From positions 62,001 through 126,000 of the forward strand of contig ML978244.1 in NCBI GenBank assembly GCA_010015745.1: a stretch of 64,000 bases of DNA, in the 5' to 3' direction. A program made the position numbers and the translations under genes. Shown one piece after another: positions 21,686 through 31,669 of this stretch. Each line of letters starts with the position of its first letter. Position 1 is the stretch's first letter. The stretch comes from Setomelanomma holmii. Taxonomy: Eukaryota; Ascomycota; Dothideomycetes; Pleosporales; Phaeosphaeriaceae. The notes under the pieces are model-generated. The model saw nothing but the letters and a program-made list of their open reading frames with translations, ran no database searches and was not told where the DNA came from.

Positions 21686-23432
21686 ATGCTTTCGGTGCGT
21701 TTGAAACATGCTTGCCTGTTACTGGCGGATATACAGATCTGCATCGGAGCTGACCCTGACGAATCGATAGCTTATTATACGCTCGCTTGCGCTACTTGCG
21801 CTCCTCACCAACCTCGCGCAAGCCGTGCATCCCGTCGAGGTCCGAGGTCAGGATTTCGTGGATACAGTGACCAACAAGCGATTAATGATTATTGGTGTCG
21901 ACTATCAGCCCGGAGGTCAAGCTTCCTACAAGCCGCAAGAGGGCAAGGATGTTCTCTCAGATCCCGATGTCTGCCTGCGAGATGCAACGCTGATTCAGAG
22001 GCTTGGTGTACGTGATTGCGCTGCCACGATGCCGCGTAGCGCTCCAGCCATACCCAACGGACCAATTGGCTGACCTGTTAGGTCAACACGATTCGCGTGT
22101 ATAATGTCGACCCCATGCTCGACCACTCAGCTTGTGCCTCGATCTTCAATGCAGCTGGAATCTACATGATCCTCGATGTCAACTCCCCGCTCCAAGGCGA
22201 GAGTATAAATCGGGCCGAGCCGTGGACGAGCTACAATACGGGCTACCTCACGCGGGTCTTTGGTGTTGTCGAGAACTTCAAGAATTTCCCAAATACGCTC
22301 GGTTTCTTTGCTGCCAATGAGGTCATGAACGACCTGAGCACGGCGGAGTACAATCCGCAATATATTCGAGTAAGTTCAAATTGCAATCATTTTGTTATCA
22401 GCGACTCACACGCGTGCAGGCCGTACAGCGAGATCTGAAGAACTATATCAAGAAGCACGCCAGCCGGACCATTCCAGTCGGATACTCGGCCGCCGACGTT
22501 CGCGAGATCCTTCAAGACACTTGGGCATACCTGCAGTGCGACCACAACGACGATGCCTCATCATCTGACTTCTTTGGCTTGAACTCATACAGCTGGTGCG
22601 GCGCCGATGCCACTTTCCAGACGTCTGGGTACGTCGACCTGGTTAACATGTTCAACCAGTCTGCGATCCCTGTTTTTGTGAGTTGAGCATACCCAGGCTG
22701 TCTTCGCGAACATTTGTGCTTCTCATTCCATCAGCACAAAGTTTTAAGGAGACAGCCAGCCTGCTTTCTTGGCATCAAATCGCTGATTCCACGCAGTACA
22801 GCGAGTACGGCTGCAACAAGATTCAGCCTCGTGTGTTCACAGAGGTCCAAGCTCTGTACGGTCAGCAGATGACTTCGCTCAGCGGTGGCTTGGTGTACGA
22901 GTACACCCAGGAAGAGCAGGACTACGGTCTAGTACAGGTCAACGCCAACGGCTCGATAACGCTGCGTGTCGACTACGACAACTTGCAGGCACAGTACAAC
23001 AAGCTGGATAACAACCTCTTGGAGACGACGAATCCTTCCAGCACTAACATCAAAGCCCCAGCGTGCTCCAGCAGCCTCATAAGCGCAGATAGTTTTAGCA
23101 AGAATTTCTCGATTCCGGCTGTTTGCCCCGGGTGCCAGGACTTAATCGACAACGGCATCCAGAATCCGAATAACGGCCGCCTGCAGTCTGTCACCAATAC
23201 CAAGCCGACGCAGCAAGTGTACGGCAGCAATGGCGCGCTTGTACAGGGACTGGAGTTAAACAAGCTATCGAACGACGGGGTTAATGGCCCTGGCAACCAG
23301 ACCACAACGCCAACCGGTAGCTCGACTTCAGCAGCCCCGGCTCAGCCTTCGGAGAGCAAGAAGGGCGCGGCCACCAGGCTAGACGGCGCGTCGATCTGGC
23401 CGGCGTTGTTCGTTGCAGCGCTCCTGATCTAA
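21686..23432 (+). CDS. GPI-anchored beta-1,3-glucanosyltransferase, GH72 (Gas/Gel family)
   Basis: Five exons, 21686-21694, 21771-22007, 22082-22369, 22420-22677 and 22797-23432, give 475 residues. The first exon is only nine bases (ATG plus two codons); splicing completes a signal peptide ending LLTNLAQA. The GH72 domain has VRGQDFVD, FGVDYQPGG-like IIGVDYQPGG, NTIRVYNVD, the acid/base glutamate in ANEVMND and the nucleophile glutamate in YSEYGCN. The protein then has a Cys-bearing segment without a full X8/CBM43 domain, a Ser/Thr/Pro linker and a short hydrophobic tail, consistent with a GPI signal. These enzymes cut and re-join beta-1,3-glucan at the plasma membrane to lengthen and branch wall glucan. 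It belongs to the subgroup without X8. Confidence in exon 1 is lower than in the rest. Confidence 0.88.
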
Positions 23433-23789
23433 GAGGCTGGCTGTCTCCACAGCAATTTGTGTTTGTCACATGGCATACACAAAAGTTGGCGATACCCTAA
23501 AGTCATTGTTATCGGATACGACCCATTTGCACGTGGTATGAGTAATGGCTTGATGTATGGCCCGTGGGCCGGGATTGATGGCTTTGTCTTCTGTGTATGT
23601 GATTGAACGATATATACCCCTTCTTCACAGCGCATGTGTAGAAGCTTGAATGGACATGATTTGAACACGATATGGGGTACGTTATCCGGCTAAGCTATAT
23701 GGTGATGCTCAATCCTCGATTTGTTCCACAGGGTGGGCTCGTAGCATGAACTCATTACACCTTACGATACTCAGATCACCCTCTCTTCG
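23433..23789. other. Convergent 3' region of the GH72 and cupredoxin genes
   Basis: 357 bp, AT-rich, with no gene. It presumably holds both polyadenylation regions. Confidence 0.35.
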
Positions 23790-24718
23790 TCATGCAGCGG
23801 CAGGCGGAGGAGGAGGTACCGCAGCAGCATCCTTCGGCGGCGCAGGCGTGAACCTATAATCACATCAGCATCCATCTCGCAAACCCCAAACGCACTACTC
23901 CCCATGTACAAGTGACTTACGCAGCGATATCCAGTCTAAATCTGCTCACAATGTCTTAAATTCATGCCAATTCTGCCCACCGTTCCTCCCCTAACATCGG
24001 TCTTATCCACACTTTTCTCCGTCGCTTGACTGCTCTTCGCATACTCCGCAACCTGCTGCGCATTCGCAGCGTTGACAACCATGACTTGGCCTTCCTGACA
24101 ATGCGGGCCTGTTGCGCAGTACAAGAACATGGGATCTGTACTTGTCACGGCATGTTGAATGTTCCGACGTCAGTCTGGTTGTCTGTGAAGGGGATGTGAC
24201 CGCTGTGAATGCCTGCAGGTTGGTGTAAAGGATTAGTGGGTGGTTCGCCTATACGTCGGCAGGTTGATGGTACGGACCATTTTCGAGGGGTGTGCAGGGT
24301 GTTTGTGCGGTGGATTGGGTTACGGTGTGCTGTGTGTAATCATATGAGTAATTGGTCTATTGGTAGGTTCGGGAAGATCGGAGGGGCTTACGTTGCCGTT
24401 GCTGAATTGGAATTGAAGCACGTCGCCGAGCGCGGCGACGACAGAATTTGGGACCTGGAGGAGGTATTAGTTAGAAAGTTCTATCGTTTGAAAGATAGGT
24501 GATTCGCTCACGAATATGTCCTGTGGTCCGCCGACTATGATGGAATTGACTTGGTTGGCTCGCCGAAGTGGACGGGCTAGATATGTTGAAAAATGATGGT
24601 CAAGATACAAGTCGATAGGGAGCGTACTGTTGATAGTTGGTAGTCGAGGTGGTGTTGGAGGTTGTGGGAAAGCGAAAGCTGACGCGCTCAACAAACAGCA
24701 TAACCAGGATGTTTTCAT
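23790..24718 (-). pseudogene. Secreted cupredoxin-like protein gene with a frameshift
   Basis: Minus-strand exons 24512-24718, 24392-24454, 24278-24329 and one starting at 24212 encode a signal peptide (LLSASAFAFP), a strand ending GGPQDIF, then VPNSVVAALGDVLQFQFSNGN and HTVTQST, typical of fungal extracellular cupredoxins. After HSGHIPFTDNQTDVGTFNMP the frame meets a TGA. The expected continuation VTSTDPMFLYCATGPHCQEGQVM, with the type 1 copper Cys, His and Met, is present but one frame over, from 24148. One base appears to be missing near 24149. Downstream a further frame change is needed to reach a Pro/Ala-rich tail ending at 23790. I find no intron that would fix the first break, since the gap is only about 13 nt. 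It may be a pseudogene or carry a sequencing error. Confidence 0.65.
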
Positions 24719-26641
24719 TATGGTAGAGAATGGGTATTGCGAGAATGGGGTATCTGAGAAGAAAACGAAGTTGGTGTAAGACCGCGCAGCGGTATAGTAA
24801 GAGAATAAATGTTTCTCAAATTATGGTAACGATCGTTCCACGGTCAAACAGCGAGAGACTGAAAAGAAGATGCTGAAAGAGGGTCGTGAAAGCACCTTAC
24901 CTTCTCTACTTGGAAGAACATATACGCGTCCACGCATCCCACGGCACCCGTTTTATCGCGCCCAGTCAGCATATCAGCCCCTTCGCAGACCTGGACTGCT
25001 ATCCACGTCCTGGTGTTCGCGCTTCATCATGCTTCAACCAGGATATAGCCTGAGGTTCTCTCCTCTCTGCGAATCACAATATCCGTGGCATTCGCAGTGA
25101 TTACGCAGCTGTAAGACCAATTCCGCCAAGCCATAGCCAAGCCATCATGCCCGTTTCGTATATCAGAAAGTTGCCAAAGACCTGTTTGACAGCCATGGTG
25201 GTTGCCTGGTTTGCTATTTGAGGATGTATGGGGCGGCTAAGTACCGAGCTGCATCATCGACGTTTGGAAACCTAAAGTGCCTTGCTAGGCATGATCTTAT
25301 TCCTTCGGTGTAACTTATATGCCGATGTGCCGACTGTCTTGTGTGCTGCTCGAGTTCACAAGATCGAGTGCAAGAGAGTTGGCAGTACTTCGTAGGAGTC
25401 GTTCTGCACGAGAGAAAGCCAAATCCGGGAAGTGGAGTCATTCTGTACGCCAAGCCGCTTGTTCAATACGAAGTACGACCTTGTTATTAACCACACTCTG
25501 CTCATCATCCTTGGCATTGGTCAGATCAGCTGGTTGCAAGAGCGGTCAACTTGTCCTTTATGTTGGTTTAACCCATTCCCATTGGGAACAGTTCTGTGTG
25601 CAACCCCCCAGGGAACGGCTCTTTAGTGACATAGGGTCACGCATAGGCGTTGTCAGCGGCTTCCATCATATTACAACCCTTCCCTGGTGGCATTCGACTG
25701 CCACTCTTCCTTGTCACATTATGTTTGGGCCATAATTATTTTCTGTCCGTTGGACTCTATGCTTTTCTCATCAGAATCTTGTGCGTAGCGTACCGATGTT
25801 CAAAATTGTGGTCGAGCCGAAAGTCCAAATATCCATCGGCGCATCTATCATTCTTGAAGCTGGCAATGCAGTCGCCGAATCTGTTTCAAGCGGACTTCCA
25901 AGTGGTTGGGATGACTAACATAAGAATTGAACATAAAAACGGATCTAGTAAGATGCCGTTTGCTTCGGAGGGCGAAGAGCCGCATGCTTGGGATGATTAC
26001 CACAACAATCTACCTAAAAGCAAACACATGAGGAGCACGAGTGGACCACAGGCCGATTAACTTATGGTATACAATGGTCTGAAGTTGCTCTCGATAGACC
26101 AGACCGCTTTCCGATGGATGTCAGAGACTCTGTGAGCCATTTTAGGTAAGTGTACCACTCCATATCCCACCCTGCAGCACGCATCCCGTGGTCACGACCC
26201 ACCACGTTGCGCTTTTCGGGACCTCATCACGTCCCCTGCCGTACCTAACTCTTTCGAGCGTTCGTAACGTTTTCGTGCGACTTTCTGCCCGCCTCTCACC
26301 TGAGATACTTATCCTCACCGCGATTCTGCTTCTACCGCGCACGACAACGACATGTCGATCGCCACACCAATACGCGTACATTATCTAAAACCTCAGAATC
26401 CTGCAAACGCCCTCTAGTGGTGCACGGAAAGCCAGAAGTAAGGGCGAGGCGGGCAGCGCAACATTAGCGCCACAGCGCCCACGCAACACATCGGATCTTG
26501 ATTCACACCTTTGGTATCGTGATGGTACCCAGCCCTTACTCTACCCGCAATCTAAATTAGCAACTTCAAGGCGTTGCTAAGTTGTAGGGTCGGAAAGAAT
26601 TCTCACGCCCCGCAAGAGCCTCTGCTGCGTACGAGACCAAT
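24719..26641. other. Gene-poor stretch
   Basis: 1.9 kb. The longest frames (25319-25735 and 25650-26060, plus strand) show no recognisable domain or splice structure. The part from about 25450 to 26100 is richer in A+T than flanking genes. No repeat, tRNA or transposon motif is apparent. Confidence 0.35.
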
Positions 26642-27709
26642 ATGCCATCGACGATTGTATGCAAGCCTCAAGTGTCGTTCACGGAACGCCTCAAAGATTA
26701 CGAGCTGCACCGTCTCACCGTTTCGCAACTGCGCAAGAAGGCACGGAACCAAGGACTTGACACCAGTCGTCTGACGAAAAAGTGGGAATTTGTCCACATC
26801 TTGGTCGAGCATCGAGATCATATCGCGCAACCTTACGCTGAGCATGTGACCGACACCCAGCGCCGTACTGTATTTGACCTTCCGGGAGAGATTCGCAATA
26901 GAATATACGGCTATGTTCTGGCACAGAGTGCACCTATCGTTGCTCGCTATGACTCCGCCGCAGAGCGCGACAGAGTGAGAAAAGTGCGAGCTCGACTCCT
27001 TCCCTGGAATAACACGCTCCTGCCTGCGCGAGTACCCGTACCCAAGGCTGTTAAGCAGCTTCGCAGCATGTCTTGGGCAAACCGCGAGCTGCGCCAAGAA
27101 GCAGGAAGCTATTTTTTCGCCCACAATTGCTTCCGAGTTGAGGGCTCTTACAGCAATAGCTACGCCAAATTCCTTAGCGATATTGGACATGATGGTTGCG
27201 CTGCTATCGGTGAACTCCACCTCGACACAGTTCGTTTCTGGATGTACAATGCTCACTTCTACCACCTTCTAGGAGCTTGCGAGAACCTCCGCAAGTTGCG
27301 CATTTTTATGCATCTCGGGCACATCTTGACAGCTTCCTCTTACGACCTAGTCCGCGACTTGCTCATAGGCAAAATATATGCCCTGCCGGTAGCCTATTCA
27401 TGCTCGAGCCTCACTATCTCAAGTCGCGCAGCCATGTTTGCCCTGCTACCATCTCTTCAATCGTTGCAATTGACATGCTCGATTCCATCTCGTTTCATGC
27501 ACTGGCCCCTCACGGGTTTTCCTCGTCAGAAGATAAAACGTGAGCTATCCATTGCAAAAGCCATGATCCAGGAAGCGGTCCGCGATCAGGTGAAGAAGAT
27601 CTTGGCAGGCAAAGACGCCCACGTCACGGTCAACACATCGTCCGGTGCGAGAACTTTGAAACGAGAGGGTGAATACTTGAGCAAGAACTTCAAGTCACCT
27701 TACCCATAA
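26642..27709 (+). CDS. Hypothetical protein with SAP-like N-terminus and 2EXR-like motif
   Basis: An intronless frame of 355 residues. Residues 14-60 (LTVSQLRKKARNQGL...) look like a SAP-type helix-extended-loop-helix, a fold often used to bind DNA. At about residue 78 comes FDLPGEIRNRIYGYVL, the hallmark of the fungal 2EXR/F-box-like family, usually followed by a leucine-rich or ligand-sensing region. The remainder has LRKLRIFMHLGHI and LPSLQSLQLT, which resemble leucine-rich strands. Families of this sort are expanded in Dothideomycetes and almost all are uncharacterised. The gene stands alone in a gene-poor stretch. The start is the first ATG in the frame. Function unknown; the SAP assignment is tentative. 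Confidence 0.7.
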   Translation: MPSTIVCKPQVSFTERLKDYELHRLTVSQLRKKARNQGLDTSRLTKKWEFVHILVEHRDHIAQPYAEHVTDTQRRTVFDLPGEIRNRIYGYVLAQSAPIVARYDSAAERDRVRKVRARLLPWNNTLLPARVPVPKAVKQLRSMSWANRELRQEAGSYFFAHNCFRVEGSYSNSYAKFLSDIGHDGCAAIGELHLDTVRFWMYNAHFYHLLGACENLRKLRIFMHLGHILTASSYDLVRDLLIGKIYALPVAYSCSSLTISSRAAMFALLPSLQSLQLTCSIPSRFMHWPLTGFPRQKIKRELSIAKAMIQEAVRDQVKKILAGKDAHVTVNTSSGARTLKREGEYLSKNFKSPYP

Positions 27710-28749
27710 GTGGGAGAAATCAGACATTCAACGGTAACGTTGGGCTCTCGCGGGGCATGGAAAGTTGAAAGTAGGAACGTGGAAGGCAACGCAACCACCA
27801 TAAGACCCGCACAATACACTAGATATCAACAGGAGACACTTAATATCTTGAAGTTACACACGATTTACTCTGATCGCAATTTAGATTTGCAACTGCAAGA
27901 TGTTGAGTTCTAGGGCCCGAAATTTCGGGCCTGCTTCCGGACTTTCAAGCCCCGCGGGCGACTCGGGCATGAGACTTGCCAGTCTGAGGCTGAGATATGA
28001 GACACAGGATCCAAGAGAGAAATTTCATGATACATGGAGGGCAAATTCGAAGGTTGTGTCTGCTTGTTAGTTGAATGTCGAGTATGGACGGTCCATTTCT
28101 CCTGTATGAATACACAGTCTACAACACCCAGCACGACACGGAACGAGCCTTTGATATTGATCAACTCCGCAGCAGATACATACAAAGACGTCGCAATCAT
28201 GTGACATTGCATATCAGATTACCGATCAGAGTAGCCAAAGTAAATTAAGAAAACCTATCATCCCACATGTGCGAAGGTCTGATGGGGGAATGATTCTACA
28301 GCAAGACGAACTTGATGAAGAACCACCGTTTCTACGCTGAAAGTCAGCTTCTTGAGAAGATCTCCAATATCGCAGATCCTTCAAGCTGAGGTATGCTAGG
28401 AACAATTGCAAGCGTTGAGTGAAGAGTTGATGAGAAACGAAACCACATGACAAATCGCATGAAGCCGTGAGAGGTAACAATGTCAATAAGGATTATCATT
28501 CATTGCTCTGTCACGCCATGGTACCAAATTCAAAGCCTCCATGTCATCACTCCATCGTCAACATACGAGAAAACCGTTCAGCTCTTTGCTTCAAACTTCT
28601 CAGCCTTCTTCGTTGCCAGTGCCATATATTGCCACATTATAGCCGTTGAGCAGAGAAGGCAGCAAGTTGCTGACGCCGCGTACGTCTCAACACTTAGATA
28701 ACGTCTGCCACAAGGTCTCGAAGGCCGTCAGATTTGGTTGACGACAGCG
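27710..28749. other. Intergenic with an 18-bp perfect palindrome
   Basis: 1 kb without a recognisable gene. At 27914-27931 there is a perfect inverted repeat, GGCCCGAAATTTCGGGCC. The rest has only short frames. Confidence 0.4.
27914..27931. repeat. Perfect 18-bp palindrome
   Basis: GGCCCGAAATTTCGGGCC reads the same on both strands and lies 205 bp past the stop of the SAP/2EXR gene. It could be a dimeric protein-binding site or simply fold as a hairpin in the 3' UTR. Confidence 0.7.
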
Positions 28750-29397
28750 TCAAGCGCATTGCGCTCCCACGATTATAGTAATATCGATCTGTGAGTAATT
28801 AGCTGGAATGGTACGATGGAGGTTTGAGAAGTGATAGTGGCGACTCACATGAATATGAAGTTTCCATTCGTGAGATGGTCCTTTGAATGCTTTGACATAT
28901 CTATCTCCTGGCCAGCCTAAGGAGTCGACGTACTCGATCGTTCGCTCCTGAGGCTTTACGACGGGGAGACGCCAACGGCTCTTGTTGCAGATAGGGTAGA
29001 GGACGAGCCCGCACTCGAGATATGTGGTGCCGTTGAGATTGACTTTAGCGGCCCAACGCTCTACAGTCTGATGGCGACTCATAAGGGTTGAAAAGAACGA
29101 CGAGAACGCGTGGACTCGGGACGAAGCACTACCTCGCTTGTGCTCGAAGCCAGCTTCCTCCTTCTGATGGGCCGTGAGGATCGTCAAATAATCATTGACC
29201 ATGTCATCGTTAAGCCACGCTCGTGGTCCGCCATGAAGCATGGGGTAGGTCGATAGGGATGTCAATAGGGAGGGCGATAGAGATGGCGACAGAGATATAG
29301 TGATTAAAGGAACACTGATAAAGAATTGTGTTGCGGAAGACAGAACCATGATTAAAAAGACGATGGCGTAGAGGTGCGAGTTTTCAAAAAAGCGCAA
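28750..29397 (-). pseudogene. Truncated, catalytically dead Ulp1-like (C48) paralogue
   Basis: A minus-strand frame of 215 codons, possibly with a 60-nt intron (28789-28848, GTGAGT...CACAG). From about residue 54 it aligns with the protease domain of the intact gene at 31670-34040: PRAWLND, VHAFSSFF, LVLYPIC, WRLPVVKP, IEYVDSLGW. The catalytic His of the GHW motif is replaced (SRW) and the frame ends before the Gln and Cys of the active site, so it cannot be a working SUMO protease. The N-terminus has a hydrophobic stretch (YAIVFLIMVLSSA) not seen in the parent. It could be a decayed duplicate or, less likely, a pseudoenzyme. The start is uncertain; a Met just before the aligned region is an alternative. 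Confidence 0.7.
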
Positions 29398-29896
29398 AAC
29401 GTTGGTCGTGGATGATCATGGGTGATGATTCTCACTCAAACGACAAACAATCGAGCAGCGAGATTGTCGGGGTAATGAAAAGTGGGAAGCACAAGGTGTT
29501 ACTGCCTTAGAGGCCTCCCTGATAGACAAGCTCAAAGTGTCGATTGTGATCGCGCTGTACGTGTGGTCAAAAACATACTTTCCATCTACAGATTAGGAGG
29601 GAAGATAGGAGAATGTGCTCGAAGATGAACCTCCATATCACGGAAGTTGAGCAACTGCAAAGTCCTTGGTAAGTCTGTTCATTCGTCCGTCTAAGCTCTT
29701 GTTTTCGCCGCAGGCTCAACACTCTTACATTACTCGGCTCTGGTGTTTTCTATGTTCATCAAGCCTGATCCCGCCAGGCTGTAGAGAAGCCGTTGATTCA
29801 ATCGTATACACGACGTAAGAAGCCGAGGCGATGCAGACAGCAATGACTTTCACGTTCCATACGGCAAGTCCAGTCCGAAGAGATCATCTGAACCCA
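29398..29896. other. Intergenic between Ulp1-like relic and PP2Ac
   Basis: 499 bp with the 3' UTR of the phosphatase gene and the upstream region of the relic. Nothing recognisable. Confidence 0.35.
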
Positions 29897-31150
29897 CTAG
29901 AGGAAGTAGTCTGGGGTTCTGCGTGATACCATGGGCTCTCCCGCTCGCGGGCAAGGGTCAAACTGCAAGCTGCAAGGAGAGTCAGCGTACGCAGCAGAAA
30001 GGCTGAGAAGTCAAGCTTACAATGTGTACTTCAAGTGCTCGTCAATCTCCATAATCGCAGCTTGATTGCCGCAGCGGTAACAGTAGTTGGGAGCTGCTTG
30101 CATGTTAGCGCTCGTTCCGTCATCCGACCTCCTGGCGACTTGCCTGAGAATATGGTCACAACGTTCCTGTCCTGCGACCAGTTATAGCCCTCCATGACAA
30201 GCTGGTGGGCTCTTGCAACGAGAGTAAGACCATTGTTATGGTTGAACGCTTCCGAAATATCCTGGCCGAAAGTGTAACCTGCACCACGAGGAGATATTCC
30301 CCAACCGCACCTGTCGTCTGGATCGGACCAAAGCAAGTCGCACATTGGTCCTTCGTGTGGTACCTCTTGTATACGGTCGAGCGCCCTAATATTATCAAGC
30401 GTGTCGATACTGGGTGAAAGACCGCCGTGAAGACAGAAGATCTGGTTGTCAATCAATGCCGTGAGTGGGAGGTAATCGAAGAGGTCAGTGAAGTATTTCC
30501 AGACGTTGGCGTTGCCGTATTTACGAAGGCATTCGTCGTAGAAACCGTAGACCTGGGTAATCTGGCGGGACTCGTGGTTGCCGCGGAGAATGGTGATGCG
30601 TTGTGGGTACCGGATTTTGAGTGCAACGAGAAGCGTCACAGTCTCAACAGAGAAGTACCCCCGATCGACGTAGTCACCTGTAAGGCTTAGCAGAAGCTTC
30701 AGAGGGAGCTGGCGAGGGATGTACCCATGAACAAGTAGTTCGTGTCTGGGTTCGGGCCACCGATCTTGAAAAGCTCCATGAGATCGTGAAACTGTCCGTG
30801 TATGTCACCGCAAACTGTGACAGGGCATTTCTACGCCACTGTAAGCAGAACCTCAACAAGAGCAGCGCATCGCACGTACCACTGGCTGCACATTTGACTC
30901 CTCCTGCAAGACTTCGCGAGCCTATTAACCAGAATGATTAGTAGGCGCAATATACGGAGCGAGGCTATTGCAAGCGTTCGTCGCATACCTTCTCGCACAG
31001 CCTCTGCACGTCGCTCTCCGCCAGCTGCTTGCAGCTCATGAGGCTCTCAATCCAGCCGTCCAGGGTCGGAATTGTGGCCGGCTCGGTTGTCGGAGCCGAT
31101 GACAGCTGCATGGGCTCGGGCATCTTGACATCCTCCATGTTGGTATCCAT
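29897..31150 (-). CDS. PPH21: Serine/threonine phosphatase PP2A catalytic subunit
   Basis: Six exons on the minus strand: 30989-31150, 30880-30921, 30725-30830, 30144-30677, 30021-30093 and 29897-29969; 329 residues. All metal-binding signatures are present: GDIHGQ, GDYVDRG, GNHE and the later HGG. The protein ends in TPDYFL, the tail that is methylated and phosphorylated to control B-subunit binding, which marks it as true PP2A and not PP4 or PP6. An N-terminal extension of about 30 residues is usual in fungi. Intron 4 has a GC donor (CAG|GCAAGT) and a GT-AG reading would not keep FSAPNYCYRCGN. The regulator Tap42 is encoded at the window start. A divergent neighbour begins 519 bp away. Confidence 0.96.
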
Positions 31151-31669
31151 GGTTGTGGGGTGGTGATAGGTGGTGGGGCGGTCGCTTGTTGTGATGTCGA
31201 GCTGTCGAGGGGTTCTTGCCCTTCAAACTTGGCAGGTGACGTGCGGCGGTCGGGGGAGCGCAGACGTGAACGGCAGACGGGAGATGAGGAGAAGAAAATA
31301 CAGTAGAGAGGGTATTTCCACGCTTGGAGGTGTATCGATAGCAGCGGGTGGGCTCAGCACATGAATGTATCATGAAATCAGTACTCACGACCGCCCGCCC
31401 CATACAGAGCGCTTGACCGCGTTCAAGCGTCGGCGGCGGAAAAAGGTGAACGCCGATACTGTCACGTGCAGCGTGGTTGTTTGTTATCGTTGCCGCTATC
31501 GATAGCGGAGGCTGGGCAGAAGCTTGGGCCAGTAGTTCGCGCTAGCAACGTGCCTTCGGGATTGACTTGCGCTCCCCGTCGCGCCTACTCTTTCTTCATT
31601 ACGCTCCACTCACACCCACCACATTGTCCATTGCACGCTGCAGCCACCACTGCCAAAGCAACTGCGACA
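31151..31669. promoter_or_regulatory. Divergent promoter region, PP2Ac and Ulp1-type protease
   Basis: 519 bp between outward-facing start codons. It contains a GC-rich centre with CCGCCCGCCCC at about 31390 and pyrimidine-rich stretches before the protease start. No TATA box is obvious. Confidence 0.5.

Noticed and set aside
25650..26060. 136-codon plus-strand frame with two hydrophobic segments
   Set aside because: No homology recalled, poor start context, AT-rich surroundings; not enough to call a gene.
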